Origin: Prochlorococcus sp. AG-442-B03 | GTDB lineage: Bacteria > Cyanobacteriota > Cyanobacteriia > PCC-6307 > Cyanobiaceae | Reading direction: 5' to 3' | Length of the DNA: 64,000 nt | NCBI GenBank assembly: GCA_003212395.1 | Contig: QCPU01000001.1 | Coordinates: forward strand, 62,001-126,000 | Notes under the pieces: generated by a model | What the model was told of the DNA's origin: nothing | The model's database searches: none | The model's input: the letters and a program-made list of their open reading frames with translations, nothing else | Position numbers and translations under genes: made by a program | In this document: one piece after another, positions 43,165-52,991 of the stretch | Position numbering within the stretch: position 1 is the first letter of the stretch | Layout: each line of letters opens with the position of its first letter

Positions 43165-44928
43165 ATGGCTTTACTAGTAAAAAAATTTGGCGGTACTTCC
43201 GTCGGTGATATTAAAAAAATTAAAAATATTGCAAGTAGCATTTGTCAAAGTAAAGAAGCAGGAAATGAAATTGTCGTAGTTGTCTCTGCAATGGGGCAAA
43301 CTACAGATGAATTAAATTGTTTAGCGCAATCAATTAGTAAAAATCCTAATCGAAGAGAATTGGATATGCTTCTCTCAACCGGAGAGCAAGTAACCATAGC
43401 TCTTCTCTCAATGGCATTAAACGAATACGGAATACCTGCAATTTCAATGACTGGAAGCCAGGTTGGAATTATTACTGAATCCATTCATGGGAAAGCAAGA
43501 ATTCTGGATATTAAAACAGAAAGAATCCAAAATTATATAAATCAAGGTTTTGTAGTTGTAGTGGCTGGATTTCAAGGAACAACATTAAGCCATACAGGTT
43601 CAATGGAAATTACAACTTTGGGTAGAGGTGGTTCAGATACTTCTGCAGTAGCTTTATCAACAGCTTTAGGAGCTGAGACTTGCGAAATTTATACAGACGT
43701 TCCAGGAGTTCTAACTACTGATCCAAGAATTGTTCCTAAAGCAAAACTCTTAGATGAAATTAGCTGTGAGGAAATGCTTGAACTTGCAAGTGTTGGTGCT
43801 TCAGTTCTGCATCCAAGAGCAGTAGAAATTGCTCGCAATTATGGAATTAAATTATGCGTCAAATCAAGCGAAAGTGATTCAAGTGGTGGGACTCTCCTAG
43901 AAAGTCAAATCCAACCTCTTCCACTAAACAGAGGAAGCTTAGAATTAACAAAAACAGTCAATAGTCTTGAAGTATTAGAAAACCAAGCAGTATTTAGTCT
44001 CTCAAATATTCCTGATAGGCCTGGGATTGCTGCACAAATATTTGAAAAACTTTCAGAAGCAAGTATTAATGTGGATTTAATCATACAAGCTACAAATGAT
44101 GGAAATAAAAACGATATTACATTTACTGTTAGTGAATTAGAAGTTAAAAAGACTGCAGAACAATGTGAACTTATTACTAGTCAATTAGGAGGAGAATATA
44201 ATCTAAAAACCAACATGACTAAATTAAGTATTCAAGGAGCGGGCATTATGGGCAGACCTAGTGTTGCAGCTGATTTATTTGATACTTTATCTCAAGCGAA
44301 TATAAATGTCAGATTAATAGCTACTAGTGAAATTAAAGTCAGCTGCGTCATTGAAATTAATAATATTCCAAAAGCTATTAGATTTGTTGCTGAAAAATTT
44401 AAGTTATCCGATACTCAAATATTTGTTAATCCAATCAACGAAAAACAAGATCAACCTGAAGTAAGAGGAATTGCATTAGATAAAAACCAAGTTCAAGTAA
44501 GTTTTCGAAAACTACCTGATCGTCCAGGTGTAGCAGCATCGATATGTTTAGCATTAGCTGAAAATAATTTGCTTTTCGATACTATCGTGCAGTCTGAAAG
44601 AAGTTCCTCTTTAAAAACTAAAGATATTAGTTTTACAATGAATAAACAAGATAGAGAAAAAGCTAACTTTGTTTTTGAGGCCTTAACAAAAAAATTACCT
44701 GGATCATACATTGAAGATGGCCCTGCTATAGCAAAAGTAAGTACTGTAGGAGCAGGAATGGCATTTAAGGTTGGAACAGCTGGAAAAATATTTAGAGCAT
44801 TGGCTGACCAAAATATCAATATTGAAATGATTGCCACTAGTGAAATTAGGACTTCATGTATTGTCTTAGAAAAAGATTGTGACACAGCAGTTAATGCTAT
44901 TCATAATCATTTCGAATTAGAAAAATAA
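43165..44928 (+). CDS. lysC: Aspartate kinase with four ACT domains
   Basis: Aspartate kinase starts the pathway to lysine, threonine, methionine and isoleucine. I start at the ATG 43165 (MALLVKKFGGTSVGD) since the family begins here; a TTG at 43138 would add nine residues. The kinase domain shows KFGGTSVGD, LSTGEQVTIALLSMAL and TTLGRGGSDTSAVAL. After about residue 265 come two pairs of ACT domains: SLSNIPDRPGIAAQIFEKL with AGIMGRPSVAADLFDTL, and FRKLPDRPGVAASICLALA with GAGMAFKVGTAGKIFRAL. The doubled set is common in cyanobacteria and serves feedback by lysine and threonine. Confidence 0.96.
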   Translation: MALLVKKFGGTSVGDIKKIKNIASSICQSKEAGNEIVVVVSAMGQTTDELNCLAQSISKNPNRRELDMLLSTGEQVTIALLSMALNEYGIPAISMTGSQVGIITESIHGKARILDIKTERIQNYINQGFVVVVAGFQGTTLSHTGSMEITTLGRGGSDTSAVALSTALGAETCEIYTDVPGVLTTDPRIVPKAKLLDEISCEEMLELASVGASVLHPRAVEIARNYGIKLCVKSSESDSSGGTLLESQIQPLPLNRGSLELTKTVNSLEVLENQAVFSLSNIPDRPGIAAQIFEKLSEASINVDLIIQATNDGNKNDITFTVSELEVKKTAEQCELITSQLGGEYNLKTNMTKLSIQGAGIMGRPSVAADLFDTLSQANINVRLIATSEIKVSCVIEINNIPKAIRFVAEKFKLSDTQIFVNPINEKQDQPEVRGIALDKNQVQVSFRKLPDRPGVAASICLALAENNLLFDTIVQSERSSSLKTKDISFTMNKQDREKANFVFEALTKKLPGSYIEDGPAIAKVSTVGAGMAFKVGTAGKIFRALADQNINIEMIATSEIRTSCIVLEKDCDTAVNAIHNHFELEK

Positions 44929-44935
44929 ATTCTTT

Positions 44936-46978
44936 TTAATTATTTCTTGCCAATTTTTGTCTTAATTTTTTAATTCTATCCCTCAAATTTGCTGCTTCTT
45001 CAAAATTTAATTCTTTTGCAGCATCTTTCATTTTAATTTCTAACTTTTCTATTAAGTCAGGCAATTCTTCGATCAAACATTGATTATCACTGGAATTAAG
45101 AATTGCGTCAGTTTTGTTATTAACTAAATTTATTAAATCTTTAGAAAAACTACCAGCATCTAGTTTTCTGGAAAGTTCTAGAAAAGATAAGATTGAATTT
45201 TCTATTTTTTTGCCTGCAGGTTTTGGAGTAATACCATTGACTTGGTTATATTTTTTTTGAATAGTTCTTCTTCTTTCAGTTTCAGATATTGCTCTTTTCA
45301 TTGAATCTGTGAAGTTATCTGCATAAAGCAAAGCAACACCTTCAACATGTCTTGCAGCTCTTCCTATTGTTTGAATTAATGACCTTTCTGCCCTAAGAAA
45401 ACCTTCTTTATCAGCATCTAAAATAGCAACTAAAGATACTTCAGGAAGATCTAGTCCCTCTCTTAATAAATTAACTCCTACCAAAACATCATATTCACCC
45501 ATTCTAAGGTCTTGAATAATTTCAATTCTTTCAATTGAATGAATTTCGGAATGCAAATATCTAACTCTTACTTTATTTTCAGATAAAAAATCAGTCAGAT
45601 CTTCAGCCATTCTTTTAGTAAGTGTTGTCACTAGCACTCTTTGATTCTTTTCAGCTCTAATTCTTATCTCAGATAACAGATCTTCTATTTGGCCCTCACT
45701 AGGTCTTACATCAATTACAGGATCTAATACCCCAGTTGGTCTTATAACTTGCTCTATAAATTCACCATCACATTGATCTAATTCCCATTGGCCGGGAGTT
45801 GCACTGATAAATAATGTCTGTTTTGATTTTTCCCAAAACTCTTCACATTTTAAAGGTCTATTATCTGCAGCACTTGGCAATCTAAAACCATGATCTATTA
45901 AAACTTTTTTTCTAGATTGATCACCGTTGTACATCGCATGAAGTTGAGGACATGTTACATGACTTTCATCAACTACCAACAACCAATCTTTGGGAAAGTA
46001 ATCAATTAAGCATTCTGGCGGTGAACCTTCTTCCCTGCCTGATAAATGACGAGCATAATTCTCAACTCCATTGCAATAACCAACCTCTTTGAGCATTTCT
46101 AAATCATATTTTGTGCGTTGTTCTAAACGTTGAGCCTCTAATAATTTTCCTTCGTATGTAAATTTATCGAGTTGAGTTTTTAATTCGCTTCTAATTGCAC
46201 TTATTGCACTCTCAAGTCTTTCTTTGGGAGTCACAAAATGCTTCGCTGGGTAAACGCTAACTCGTTCCAAACTTTCAAGGATTTCTCCTGTAGTAGGGTC
46301 AACATATCTAATTGCCTCGACTTCATCACCAAATAATTCGATTCTTATTAATCTATCTTCATAAGCTGGGCCGATTTCTAAAACATCACCTTTAATTCTA
46401 AATCTACCTCTAGTAATTTCAATATCATTTCTAGTATATTGATTTTCTACGAGAGACCTCAAAGAAGAACGTAGATTTATTGATTTTCCCACTTCAAATT
46501 TAACTGCAGCTTTTAAATACTCACTCGGTATACCAAGACCATAAATACAACTTATTGAGGCTACAACAATTACATCTTTTCTTTCAAATAATGAGCGTGT
46601 TGCAGAATGCCTAAGCATATCTATTTCTTCATTAATTGAAGCAGTTTTAGCTATATAAGTATCACTTACAGGTACATAAGCTTCAGGTTGATAATAATCG
46701 TAGTAAGAAATGAAGTACTCAACAGCATTTTTCGGAAAAAATTCCCTTAATTCATTACAAAGTTGTGCAGCTAACGTTTTGTTATGGGCTAATACAAGCG
46801 CTGGTCTTCCTGTTTGTTCAATTACATTTGCAATAGTAAATGTTTTACCAGTTCCAGTAGCTCCTAAAAGAGTCTGAAACTCTTTACCAGTATTAACCCC
46901 TTTAACTAATTTTTTAATAGCTTCTGGTTGATCTCCATTTGGTTCGTAAGGAGCTTGAAGCTTATAGTTGTTCATCAA
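44936..46978 (-). CDS. uvrB: Excinuclease ABC subunit B
   Basis: UvrB checks damaged DNA after UvrA loading and positions UvrC in nucleotide-excision repair. The 680 residues have Walker [13 protein letters not shown], the damage-probing beta-hairpin [12 protein letters not shown], helicase motifs including VVDESHV and LISATPG-like [19 protein letters not shown], and the C-terminal UVR domain ([20 protein letters not shown]) that binds UvrA and UvrC. It converges on lysC and is followed upstream by ycf23. Confidence 0.97.
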   Translation of the reverse strand: MMNNYKLQAPYEPNGDQPEAIKKLVKGVNTGKEFQTLLGATGTGKTFTIANVIEQTGRPALVLAHNKTLAAQLCNELREFFPKNAVEYFISYYDYYQPEAYVPVSDTYIAKTASINEEIDMLRHSATRSLFERKDVIVVASISCIYGLGIPSEYLKAAVKFEVGKSINLRSSLRSLVENQYTRNDIEITRGRFRIKGDVLEIGPAYEDRLIRIELFGDEVEAIRYVDPTTGEILESLERVSVYPAKHFVTPKERLESAISAIRSELKTQLDKFTYEGKLLEAQRLEQRTKYDLEMLKEVGYCNGVENYARHLSGREEGSPPECLIDYFPKDWLLVVDESHVTCPQLHAMYNGDQSRKKVLIDHGFRLPSAADNRPLKCEEFWEKSKQTLFISATPGQWELDQCDGEFIEQVIRPTGVLDPVIDVRPSEGQIEDLLSEIRIRAEKNQRVLVTTLTKRMAEDLTDFLSENKVRVRYLHSEIHSIERIEIIQDLRMGEYDVLVGVNLLREGLDLPEVSLVAILDADKEGFLRAERSLIQTIGRAARHVEGVALLYADNFTDSMKRAISETERRRTIQKKYNQVNGITPKPAGKKIENSILSFLELSRKLDAGSFSKDLINLVNNKTDAILNSSDNQCLIEELPDLIEKLEIKMKDAAKELNFEEAANLRDRIKKLRQKLARNN

Positions 46979-47004
46979 CCTAGTAGCAAAAGGGTATCGC
47001 TATA

Positions 47005-47781
47005 CTAAGAAATTTTTTCTCCAATTATTGAATTTTTCAAAGATTCTTTTAAGCCCCTAACAACCGCAATCATCGATATTAAATCATCTAATTTATTAAC
47101 TACAGATCCAACGCCAACTGCTGAGGCTCCAGAGGATATTGCTAGTGGACAAGTTACTTGGCTTAATCCAGAGGCGCTCATGATTGGTATATTCAGAGAT
47201 AGTTTCTTAAATTCTTGATGAATAGCATAGGTAGCTGCAAGAGTTGGTACTGATTTTTCAAAAAAGCCTTGGATTCCTGAAGAGCAAGGAGTAGAACTGG
47301 TGCCACCTTCTGTTTGAATAATATCAACACCTTCTTCCACTAGCTTGATAGCAAGATCAACTTGTTTATCAATAGGCATTGTATGAGGAACAGTTACTGA
47401 TAAAGGAACATTAGGCAATAAATCTCTCGTCTCTTTTGTAATGTTTAACACTTTTTTATCTGAAAAATTAATGCCTTTTTCATAAAAAGTATCGTAATTT
47501 CCTATTTCAATTAATGATGCTCCTGCTTTTACAGAATCTTGAAAAGATTGAGGCACTACTGAACTAACACAAACTGGTAGTGTTGAATTCTTAAGTGCTA
47601 AATCAACTAGTTCAGGTTTACAAGCAATATCGACAAGATCTGCACCTCCTAATGAAGCAGCCTCAACAATTATTTTCACAGATTGAACATCGAAATTATT
47701 TAATCCTGAAATAACTTTTAGTAAGGATTTGCTTTTTAACTCTTCCTTGATTTTTTGTGGCAAAAGATTAATCAGACTCAT
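47005..47781 (-). CDS. ycf23: Ycf23/DUF561 TIM-barrel protein
   Basis: A 258-residue protein of the DUF561 family, also found in red-algal plastids as ycf23. It is likely a TIM barrel: ADLVDIACKPELVDLAL, VCVSSVVPQSFQDSVKAG, IIQTEGGTSSTPCSSG, IMSASGLSQVTCPLAISSG and a phosphate-site-like GASAVGVGSVVNKLDD. The fold resembles flavin or phosphate-binding barrels such as ThiG or HisA/F, but no reaction is known. It is on the same strand as uvrB with a 26 bp gap and divergent from tilS. Confidence 0.9.
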   Translation of the reverse strand: MSLINLLPQKIKEELKSKSLLKVISGLNNFDVQSVKIIVEAASLGGADLVDIACKPELVDLALKNSTLPVCVSSVVPQSFQDSVKAGASLIEIGNYDTFYEKGINFSDKKVLNITKETRDLLPNVPLSVTVPHTMPIDKQVDLAIKLVEEGVDIIQTEGGTSSTPCSSGIQGFFEKSVPTLAATYAIHQEFKKLSLNIPIMSASGLSQVTCPLAISSGASAVGVGSVVNKLDDLISMIAVVRGLKESLKNSIIGEKIS

Positions 47782-47866
47782 TTACTTAATGAATTTATTA
47801 CCCGATTGTGACATTGTTTTAGTAAAACAGTGCATTTTTTAAAAAATATTATCTGAGCAACACAAA

Positions 47867-48877
47867 ATGACTGATAAAAAATTAACTCAGAAAAATTGGT
47901 CATCATGGCATCATCAGCTTCATAAGGAGATTCTTACCAAAAGAATATTAATTCCCAAAGGATCCAATATTTTAATAAGTGTTTCCGGGGGTCAAGACTC
48001 AATGGCCTTATTAACCCTAATTAATGACCTAAAAAAACTACATAATTGGTCTATTAGTGTTTGGCATGGTGATCATCAGTGGCACGAAAAATCATCACTA
48101 TATGCTCATGAATTAAAAGATTATTGCGAAGATAAAAATATTTCATTCTCTTTTGATCAAGCAAATAAAGAAAGTATTTCTTCTGAAGAAAAAGCACGAG
48201 AATGGAGATATAAAAAATTATGTGAAAGAGCCAAAACTTTATTAAATGCAAACCAGCAAAAACATAATATTTATTTGTTAACTGGTCACACGAGTAGTGA
48301 TAATGCAGAAACATTTATCCTCAATTTATCTAGAGGAAGCAATTTTGCAGGTCTGAGTAATATTGAGAGTATAAGATTAATAGAAAATCAAATTTTTTTA
48401 ATAAGACCAATATTAATTTTCAGTAGGGAAGATACAAAACAATTTTGCAATGATATGAAGATCCCAGTCTGGGAAGATCCTACAAATTCAGATCTTAAAT
48501 TAAAAAGAAATTTAGTAAGAAAAAAAATTATTCCTACCTTAGAAGTCATCTATCCTGGTTGTTCTGAAAGAATAAATAATTTTTCCCAAAAAATGAGCAA
48601 ATACAATAATGAACGTAATGATCTTAGTGAACTAGCGTATTTATATTGCAAAGATGTAAAAGGTATCGATAGGAATCTCCTAAATAGTATGTGTATTGAA
48701 GCGAGGTGCACAATCTTAAATAGATTTTTAAAAGAAATATCTGCAAAGCAATGTAGTTCTAAAAATCTGACAAAATTAGCAACTGCAATTTATGAAAAAA
48801 ATCAAGGTCAAATTAATCTGCAAGAGTTTTTAAAAATTGTTTGGGATAAAAACTATATAAATTTTAAAAAAAATTAA
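47867..48877 (+). CDS. tilS: tRNA(Ile)-lysidine synthetase
   Basis: TilS converts C34 of the tRNA-Ile CAU anticodon to lysidine, so it reads AUA. The 336-residue protein has the PP-loop SGGQDS at residues 40-45 and HGDHQWHEKSS, LTGHTSSDNAETFIL with the catalytic Asp, and EDPTNSDLKLKRNLVRKKII. The C-terminal domains of the longer E. coli enzyme are mostly absent, as in other cyanobacteria. The stop overlaps the convergent ribonuclease J gene by 4 bp. Confidence 0.95.
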   Translation: MTDKKLTQKNWSSWHHQLHKEILTKRILIPKGSNILISVSGGQDSMALLTLINDLKKLHNWSISVWHGDHQWHEKSSLYAHELKDYCEDKNISFSFDQANKESISSEEKAREWRYKKLCERAKTLLNANQQKHNIYLLTGHTSSDNAETFILNLSRGSNFAGLSNIESIRLIENQIFLIRPILIFSREDTKQFCNDMKIPVWEDPTNSDLKLKRNLVRKKIIPTLEVIYPGCSERINNFSQKMSKYNNERNDLSELAYLYCKDVKGIDRNLLNSMCIEARCTILNRFLKEISAKQCSSKNLTKLATAIYEKNQGQINLQEFLKIVWDKNYINFKKN

Positions 48878-50859
48878 GACGTTACAGCAGATCTTCTTCT
48901 TCTTGTTCTACCTTCAAATGAATCTTCTTTAGCAGTCTCAGCTGATGGATTCTGTAAAACTTTTGGACTTTTTTGGGTATTTTGTGGGTTATTTGAACTA
49001 TTAGGGTGATTATTATTTGATTTCTTATGGAAATTATTATTATTTCTATTTCTATTGGAGAAATTTTGCTCTTCGGTAATCTTTGGAATATAAGCACGAG
49101 TTCCACTTGGAGCAGGTTGAACTAAACACAAAATAAGTGGTTCAACTTGTAATTCTCTTCTCATTCTTCTCGATAAACCATTTTCAATTTCTCTTTGTAC
49201 ACCAATCCAATCTACCTCAAAATTATTCGGCCCAGTTTGTCTGGATAATTGTTTCCATCTATTTTCTAAGACCCAACTTATTTCTCGTTCTGTCCACATA
49301 GACATTTTTCTTGGCTCTGCAGTAGTAACAACTCCTCTTAAATTAACTCTGGGAGGCGCAACCATCTTCCCATCTGTACTAATAGGAGCTAGAACAGTTA
49401 CTACACCATCGCCAGCTAATTGCTGCCTTTCCTTTAATACTCGAGCATCTACTATTCCATTTCGTGAGTTATCAAGCAGTTCAACACCAGCTTTTACAGG
49501 ATCACCCTTTTGAATAGAGTTAGGTGTTAACTCAACTACATCTCCATTTTCGATAATTAAAATATTGTCCTTTGGAACCCCCATAGTTTGTGCACTCTTG
49601 CCATGACAAACAAGCATTCTATGTTCTCCATGAACAGGAACAAAAAACTTAGGTTTTGCGAGTGCCAACATTAACTTTTGATCTTCTTGAAAACCATGAC
49701 CAGAAACATGAATATTCTCACCCTTTCCATAAACAACCTTTGCTCCGAGTTTCATTAATCTATCTATTGTATTAACAACAGAAATAGTATTACCAGGAAT
49801 TGGACTGGCTGAAAATATTACAGTATCAGTAGTCTTAAGACGAACATGCTGATGTTCACCACGAGAGATTCTGCTTAACGCTGCTAAGGGTTCTCCTTGA
49901 CTTCCTGTCATTAATAATAGGGTCTCCCTATCTGGCAAATCTCTAATTTGCTTGATAGGAACAAACAAATCATCTGGGCATTTCATATAACCAATATCTC
50001 TGGCCTTAGCAATAACATTGATCATTGATCTACCTAACAAACCGACCTTTCTTCCATGTTTCATGGCCAATTCTAAGATCATCGTCACTCTATGAACAGA
50101 ACTAGCAAAAGTGGTAAGGATAACTCGTTCTTTTGCCTCTGCAATATGTTTTTCTAAAGAGGGATAGATAGTCTTCTCAGAAGGACAAAAACCTGGAACT
50201 TCGGCATTAGTCGAATCACTGAACATGCATAAAACACCCTTCTCTCCGTAATGCACCATTCTTTCAATATCAAATTGCTCTCCATCTACTGGCATATGAT
50301 CAAACTTAAAATCTCCCGTAAAAATAATTGTGCCAACAGGTGTTGTAACTGCTAAAGAAAAGCTATCGCAAATAGAGTGCGTATTTCGAATAAATTCGAC
50401 AGAAAAATGTTGTCCTACTTTTACAACATCTCTTGGATTAACTGTCTGTATAGTTGTTCTATCAGATACCCCTGCTTCCTCCATTTTTCCTCTAAGCATT
50501 GACATTGCCAGTCTTGGGCCATAAATAATCGGAATATTAAAATGCTTTAGATGATGAGAAATACCTCCAATATGATCTTCATGCCCGTGAGTGACAATCA
50601 TTCCTTTTATTCTTCTTTGATTTTCTTTTAAAAAAGTTGTATCAGGCATAACAACGTTTACGCCATGCATACCATCAGATGGGAAAGCTAGGCCAGCATC
50701 AACAAGCATTAATTCATCACCATATTCAAAAACGCAAGTGTTTTTTCCTATTTCATGTAGTCCTCCAAGAGGTATTACTCGTAGAGCTGGGGTATTACTT
50801 TTAGATCTAGATGAATCATGAGTAGATCTATTTACAGTTGAATTAGTACTTGATTGCAT
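48874..50859 (-). CDS. rnj: Ribonuclease J
   Basis: RNase J has both 5'-exonuclease and endonuclease activity and shapes mRNA decay and rRNA processing. The 661-residue protein has the beta-lactamase fold with LIGGLHEIG-like PLGGLHEIGKNTCVFEYG, the metal-binding VTHGHEDHIGG, GDFKFDHMPVDG, FSDSTNAEVPGF, SGHGFQEDQK and VPVHGEHRMLVCHG. A C-terminal tail of about 70 residues is rich in Asn and Ser (NRNRNNNNFHKKSNNNHPN) and basic, so it is likely disordered and could bind RNA. It is third in asd-dapA-rnj, 80 bp after dapA. Confidence 0.95.
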   Translation of the reverse strand: MQSSTNSTVNRSTHDSSRSKSNTPALRVIPLGGLHEIGKNTCVFEYGDELMLVDAGLAFPSDGMHGVNVVMPDTTFLKENQRRIKGMIVTHGHEDHIGGISHHLKHFNIPIIYGPRLAMSMLRGKMEEAGVSDRTTIQTVNPRDVVKVGQHFSVEFIRNTHSICDSFSLAVTTPVGTIIFTGDFKFDHMPVDGEQFDIERMVHYGEKGVLCMFSDSTNAEVPGFCPSEKTIYPSLEKHIAEAKERVILTTFASSVHRVTMILELAMKHGRKVGLLGRSMINVIAKARDIGYMKCPDDLFVPIKQIRDLPDRETLLLMTGSQGEPLAALSRISRGEHQHVRLKTTDTVIFSASPIPGNTISVVNTIDRLMKLGAKVVYGKGENIHVSGHGFQEDQKLMLALAKPKFFVPVHGEHRMLVCHGKSAQTMGVPKDNILIIENGDVVELTPNSIQKGDPVKAGVELLDNSRNGIVDARVLKERQQLAGDGVVTVLAPISTDGKMVAPPRVNLRGVVTTAEPRKMSMWTEREISWVLENRWKQLSRQTGPNNFEVDWIGVQREIENGLSRRMRRELQVEPLILCLVQPAPSGTRAYIPKITEEQNFSNRNRNNNNFHKKSNNNHPNSSNNPQNTQKSPKVLQNPSAETAKEDSFEGRTRRRRSAVTS

Positions 50860-50939
50860 AATTTTGAAATTTATGAAGGCCTGCTTGTAATCAAATAAGG
50901 TTTATTTAAATTTAATTATCAAGTTAAATATAATCCCTA

Positions 50940-51842
50940 TTATAAGGATTTCAGGATAAAAGATAGTTGCTTTTTCATGTCATTGGTTAATGGTGACAAA
51001 GGACTTCTAGGATTACCTACATCCCATCCCGATAGCTCCAAAGCAGCCTTAATTGGGATTGGATTAGTAGTCATAAAGAGTGCTTTAAAAAGAGGCTGAA
51101 GTTTTTCATGAATAGCAAGCGCATTGGAAACTTTTCCACTTTGAAAGGAATGAATCATCTCTTTCAATTGCAATCCAACCAAATGACTTGCAACGCTTAC
51201 TACTCCTACAGCACCTACAGATAACATGGGAAGCAACAATGAATCGTCGCCACTATATACAGATAGTTCAGAGCCACAAATAGCTCTTAATTCTGTTACT
51301 TCTTCTATTCTACCGCTTGCAGCTTTAATACTGAGAATATTGGAAAAATCCATAAGTTTCTTCACAGTATCAGGTAATAAATTACATCCTGTCCTTCCAG
51401 GAATGTTATAAAGCATAAGAGGCAAATCCTTTGCAGAATTAGCAATAGAACTGAAATGTTTATATAGACCTTCTTGAGGTGGCTTATTGTAATAAGGAAC
51501 AACTACCAAAGCACCGTCGGCACCAGAGTCATAGGCTTTTTTTGTAGCTTCCACAGCCTCGCTTGTACAGTTACTACCAGTGCCAACTATTACTTTACAG
51601 GTTGCATCCAAAGATCCTTTTACCGCAATAAATAAATCATGCTGTTCCGCCCATGAAAGAGTAGGTGATTCTCCAGTAGTACCGCATAGAACAATTCCAT
51701 CGGAACCATTCTCAAAAAGATAATTTGATAGTTTTATAGCTAGTTCATAATCTACATCTCCATTTTCATTGAATGGAGTAACCATTGCAGTCAATATTCT
51801 TCCAAATAGTGGATTATTACACTCAGTTTTGTCTATAATCAT
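50940..51842 (-). CDS. dapA: 4-hydroxy-tetrahydrodipicolinate synthase
   Basis: DapA condenses aspartate semialdehyde with pyruvate, the committed step to lysine and diaminopimelate. The 300-residue barrel shows the N-terminal [60 protein letters not shown] with the catalytic Tyr, and [11 protein letters not shown] with the Schiff-base Lys near residue 173. The start overlaps the stop of asd by 4 bp (ATGA). Its substrate is the product of the neighbouring asd enzyme. Confidence 0.97.
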   Translation of the reverse strand: MIIDKTECNNPLFGRILTAMVTPFNENGDVDYELAIKLSNYLFENGSDGIVLCGTTGESPTLSWAEQHDLFIAVKGSLDATCKVIVGTGSNCTSEAVEATKKAYDSGADGALVVVPYYNKPPQEGLYKHFSSIANSAKDLPLMLYNIPGRTGCNLLPDTVKKLMDFSNILSIKAASGRIEEVTELRAICGSELSVYSGDDSLLLPMLSVGAVGVVSVASHLVGLQLKEMIHSFQSGKVSNALAIHEKLQPLFKALFMTTNPIPIKAALELSGWDVGNPRSPLSPLTNDMKKQLSFILKSL

Positions 51843-52870
51843 TTTTTTGGAATTAATAACTCAGCTATTTGAACAGCATTAAGAGCTGCTCCTTTTCTTA
51901 TTTGATCTCCACATAACCATAATTCTAATCCATTAGGCTGACTTATATCAGTTCTTAGCCTGCCGACAGCAACATTATCTCTTCCCATAACGTCATTTGG
52001 CATAGGAAATCTATTATTTTTGTAATCCTCAATAATTTCAATTCCAGGAGATTTTTTTAATTCTTCTAGAGCATCTTTCGGCTCAACTACACCAGCAAAT
52101 TCAATATTTATCGATTCAGAATGTGCTCTCAGTACTGGGACTCGAACACATGTAGCAGAGAGCTTTAAATCAGCAATATTTAATATTTTCCTAGTCTCAT
52201 TAACCATTTTCATCTCTTCTTCGCAGTAATTATTTGCAAGCATGGGTGAATTATGCAAAAACAAATTAAAAGCCAGTGAGTATGGCAAAACTTCACTTTT
52301 TTGAGGATTACCCAGAAGATATTTTTCAGTTAAAAGTTTTAGTTCCTCCATCGCCAATTGGCCTGCACCACTTACGGATTGATATGTTGAGACAACAACT
52401 CTTTGAATAGTCGAAAGTTTATTTAACGGAGCTAAAACTAATGTCAGCAAAATGGTAGTGCAGTTTGGATTCGCTATTACCCCATCATGATTAATTACGT
52501 CACTACCATTAACTTCAGGAACTATTAGAGGTACATTATTGTCTAATCTGAAAGCACTTGAATTATCTATCAATAAAGCATTTTGTTCATTAATGGTAGA
52601 CAACCATTTTTTTGAAATACTTCCACCGGCTGAAGCTAAAACTAAATCAAGATTCAGAAATTCTTCCTTAGTTGTTTTTTTTGTAACTAATTCTTCACCT
52701 TTCCAAATAATTTTTTTTCCTTCTGAACGCTCTGATGCAAGCAAGACCAATTCAGATATTGGGAAATCACGTTGTTCAAGAATTTTGAGTAATTCAGATC
52801 CTACAGCACCTGAAGATCCTAAAACAGCAACTTTTAATGGCCTATTAGGCAAAAACGGAGATTGTCTCAC
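51839..52870 (-). CDS. asd: Aspartate-semialdehyde dehydrogenase
   Basis: Asd reduces aspartyl phosphate to aspartate semialdehyde with NADPH. The 343 residues have the NADP-binding [38 protein letters not shown], the catalytic Cys in [11 protein letters not shown] near residue 133 and the [12 protein letters not shown] segment. It starts the asd-dapA-rnj unit and is divergent from the trigger-factor gene across about 120 bp. Together with lysC, 8 kb away, it covers the first steps to lysine. Confidence 0.97.
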   Translation of the reverse strand: MRQSPFLPNRPLKVAVLGSSGAVGSELLKILEQRDFPISELVLLASERSEGKKIIWKGEELVTKKTTKEEFLNLDLVLASAGGSISKKWLSTINEQNALLIDNSSAFRLDNNVPLIVPEVNGSDVINHDGVIANPNCTTILLTLVLAPLNKLSTIQRVVVSTYQSVSGAGQLAMEELKLLTEKYLLGNPQKSEVLPYSLAFNLFLHNSPMLANNYCEEEMKMVNETRKILNIADLKLSATCVRVPVLRAHSESINIEFAGVVEPKDALEELKKSPGIEIIEDYKNNRFPMPNDVMGRDNVAVGRLRTDISQPNGLELWLCGDQIRKGAALNAVQIAELLIPKK

Positions 52871-52991
52871 ACTTTAAAATGATTTTTATAAATAGATTGA
52901 CTATTTTTTTTACTTTATCAAAAAAATAACTTTCAAGGAAATCACATAATGTGAAATAATTAAGTTTCGGCTTTTAGTAATAAATAAAAAA

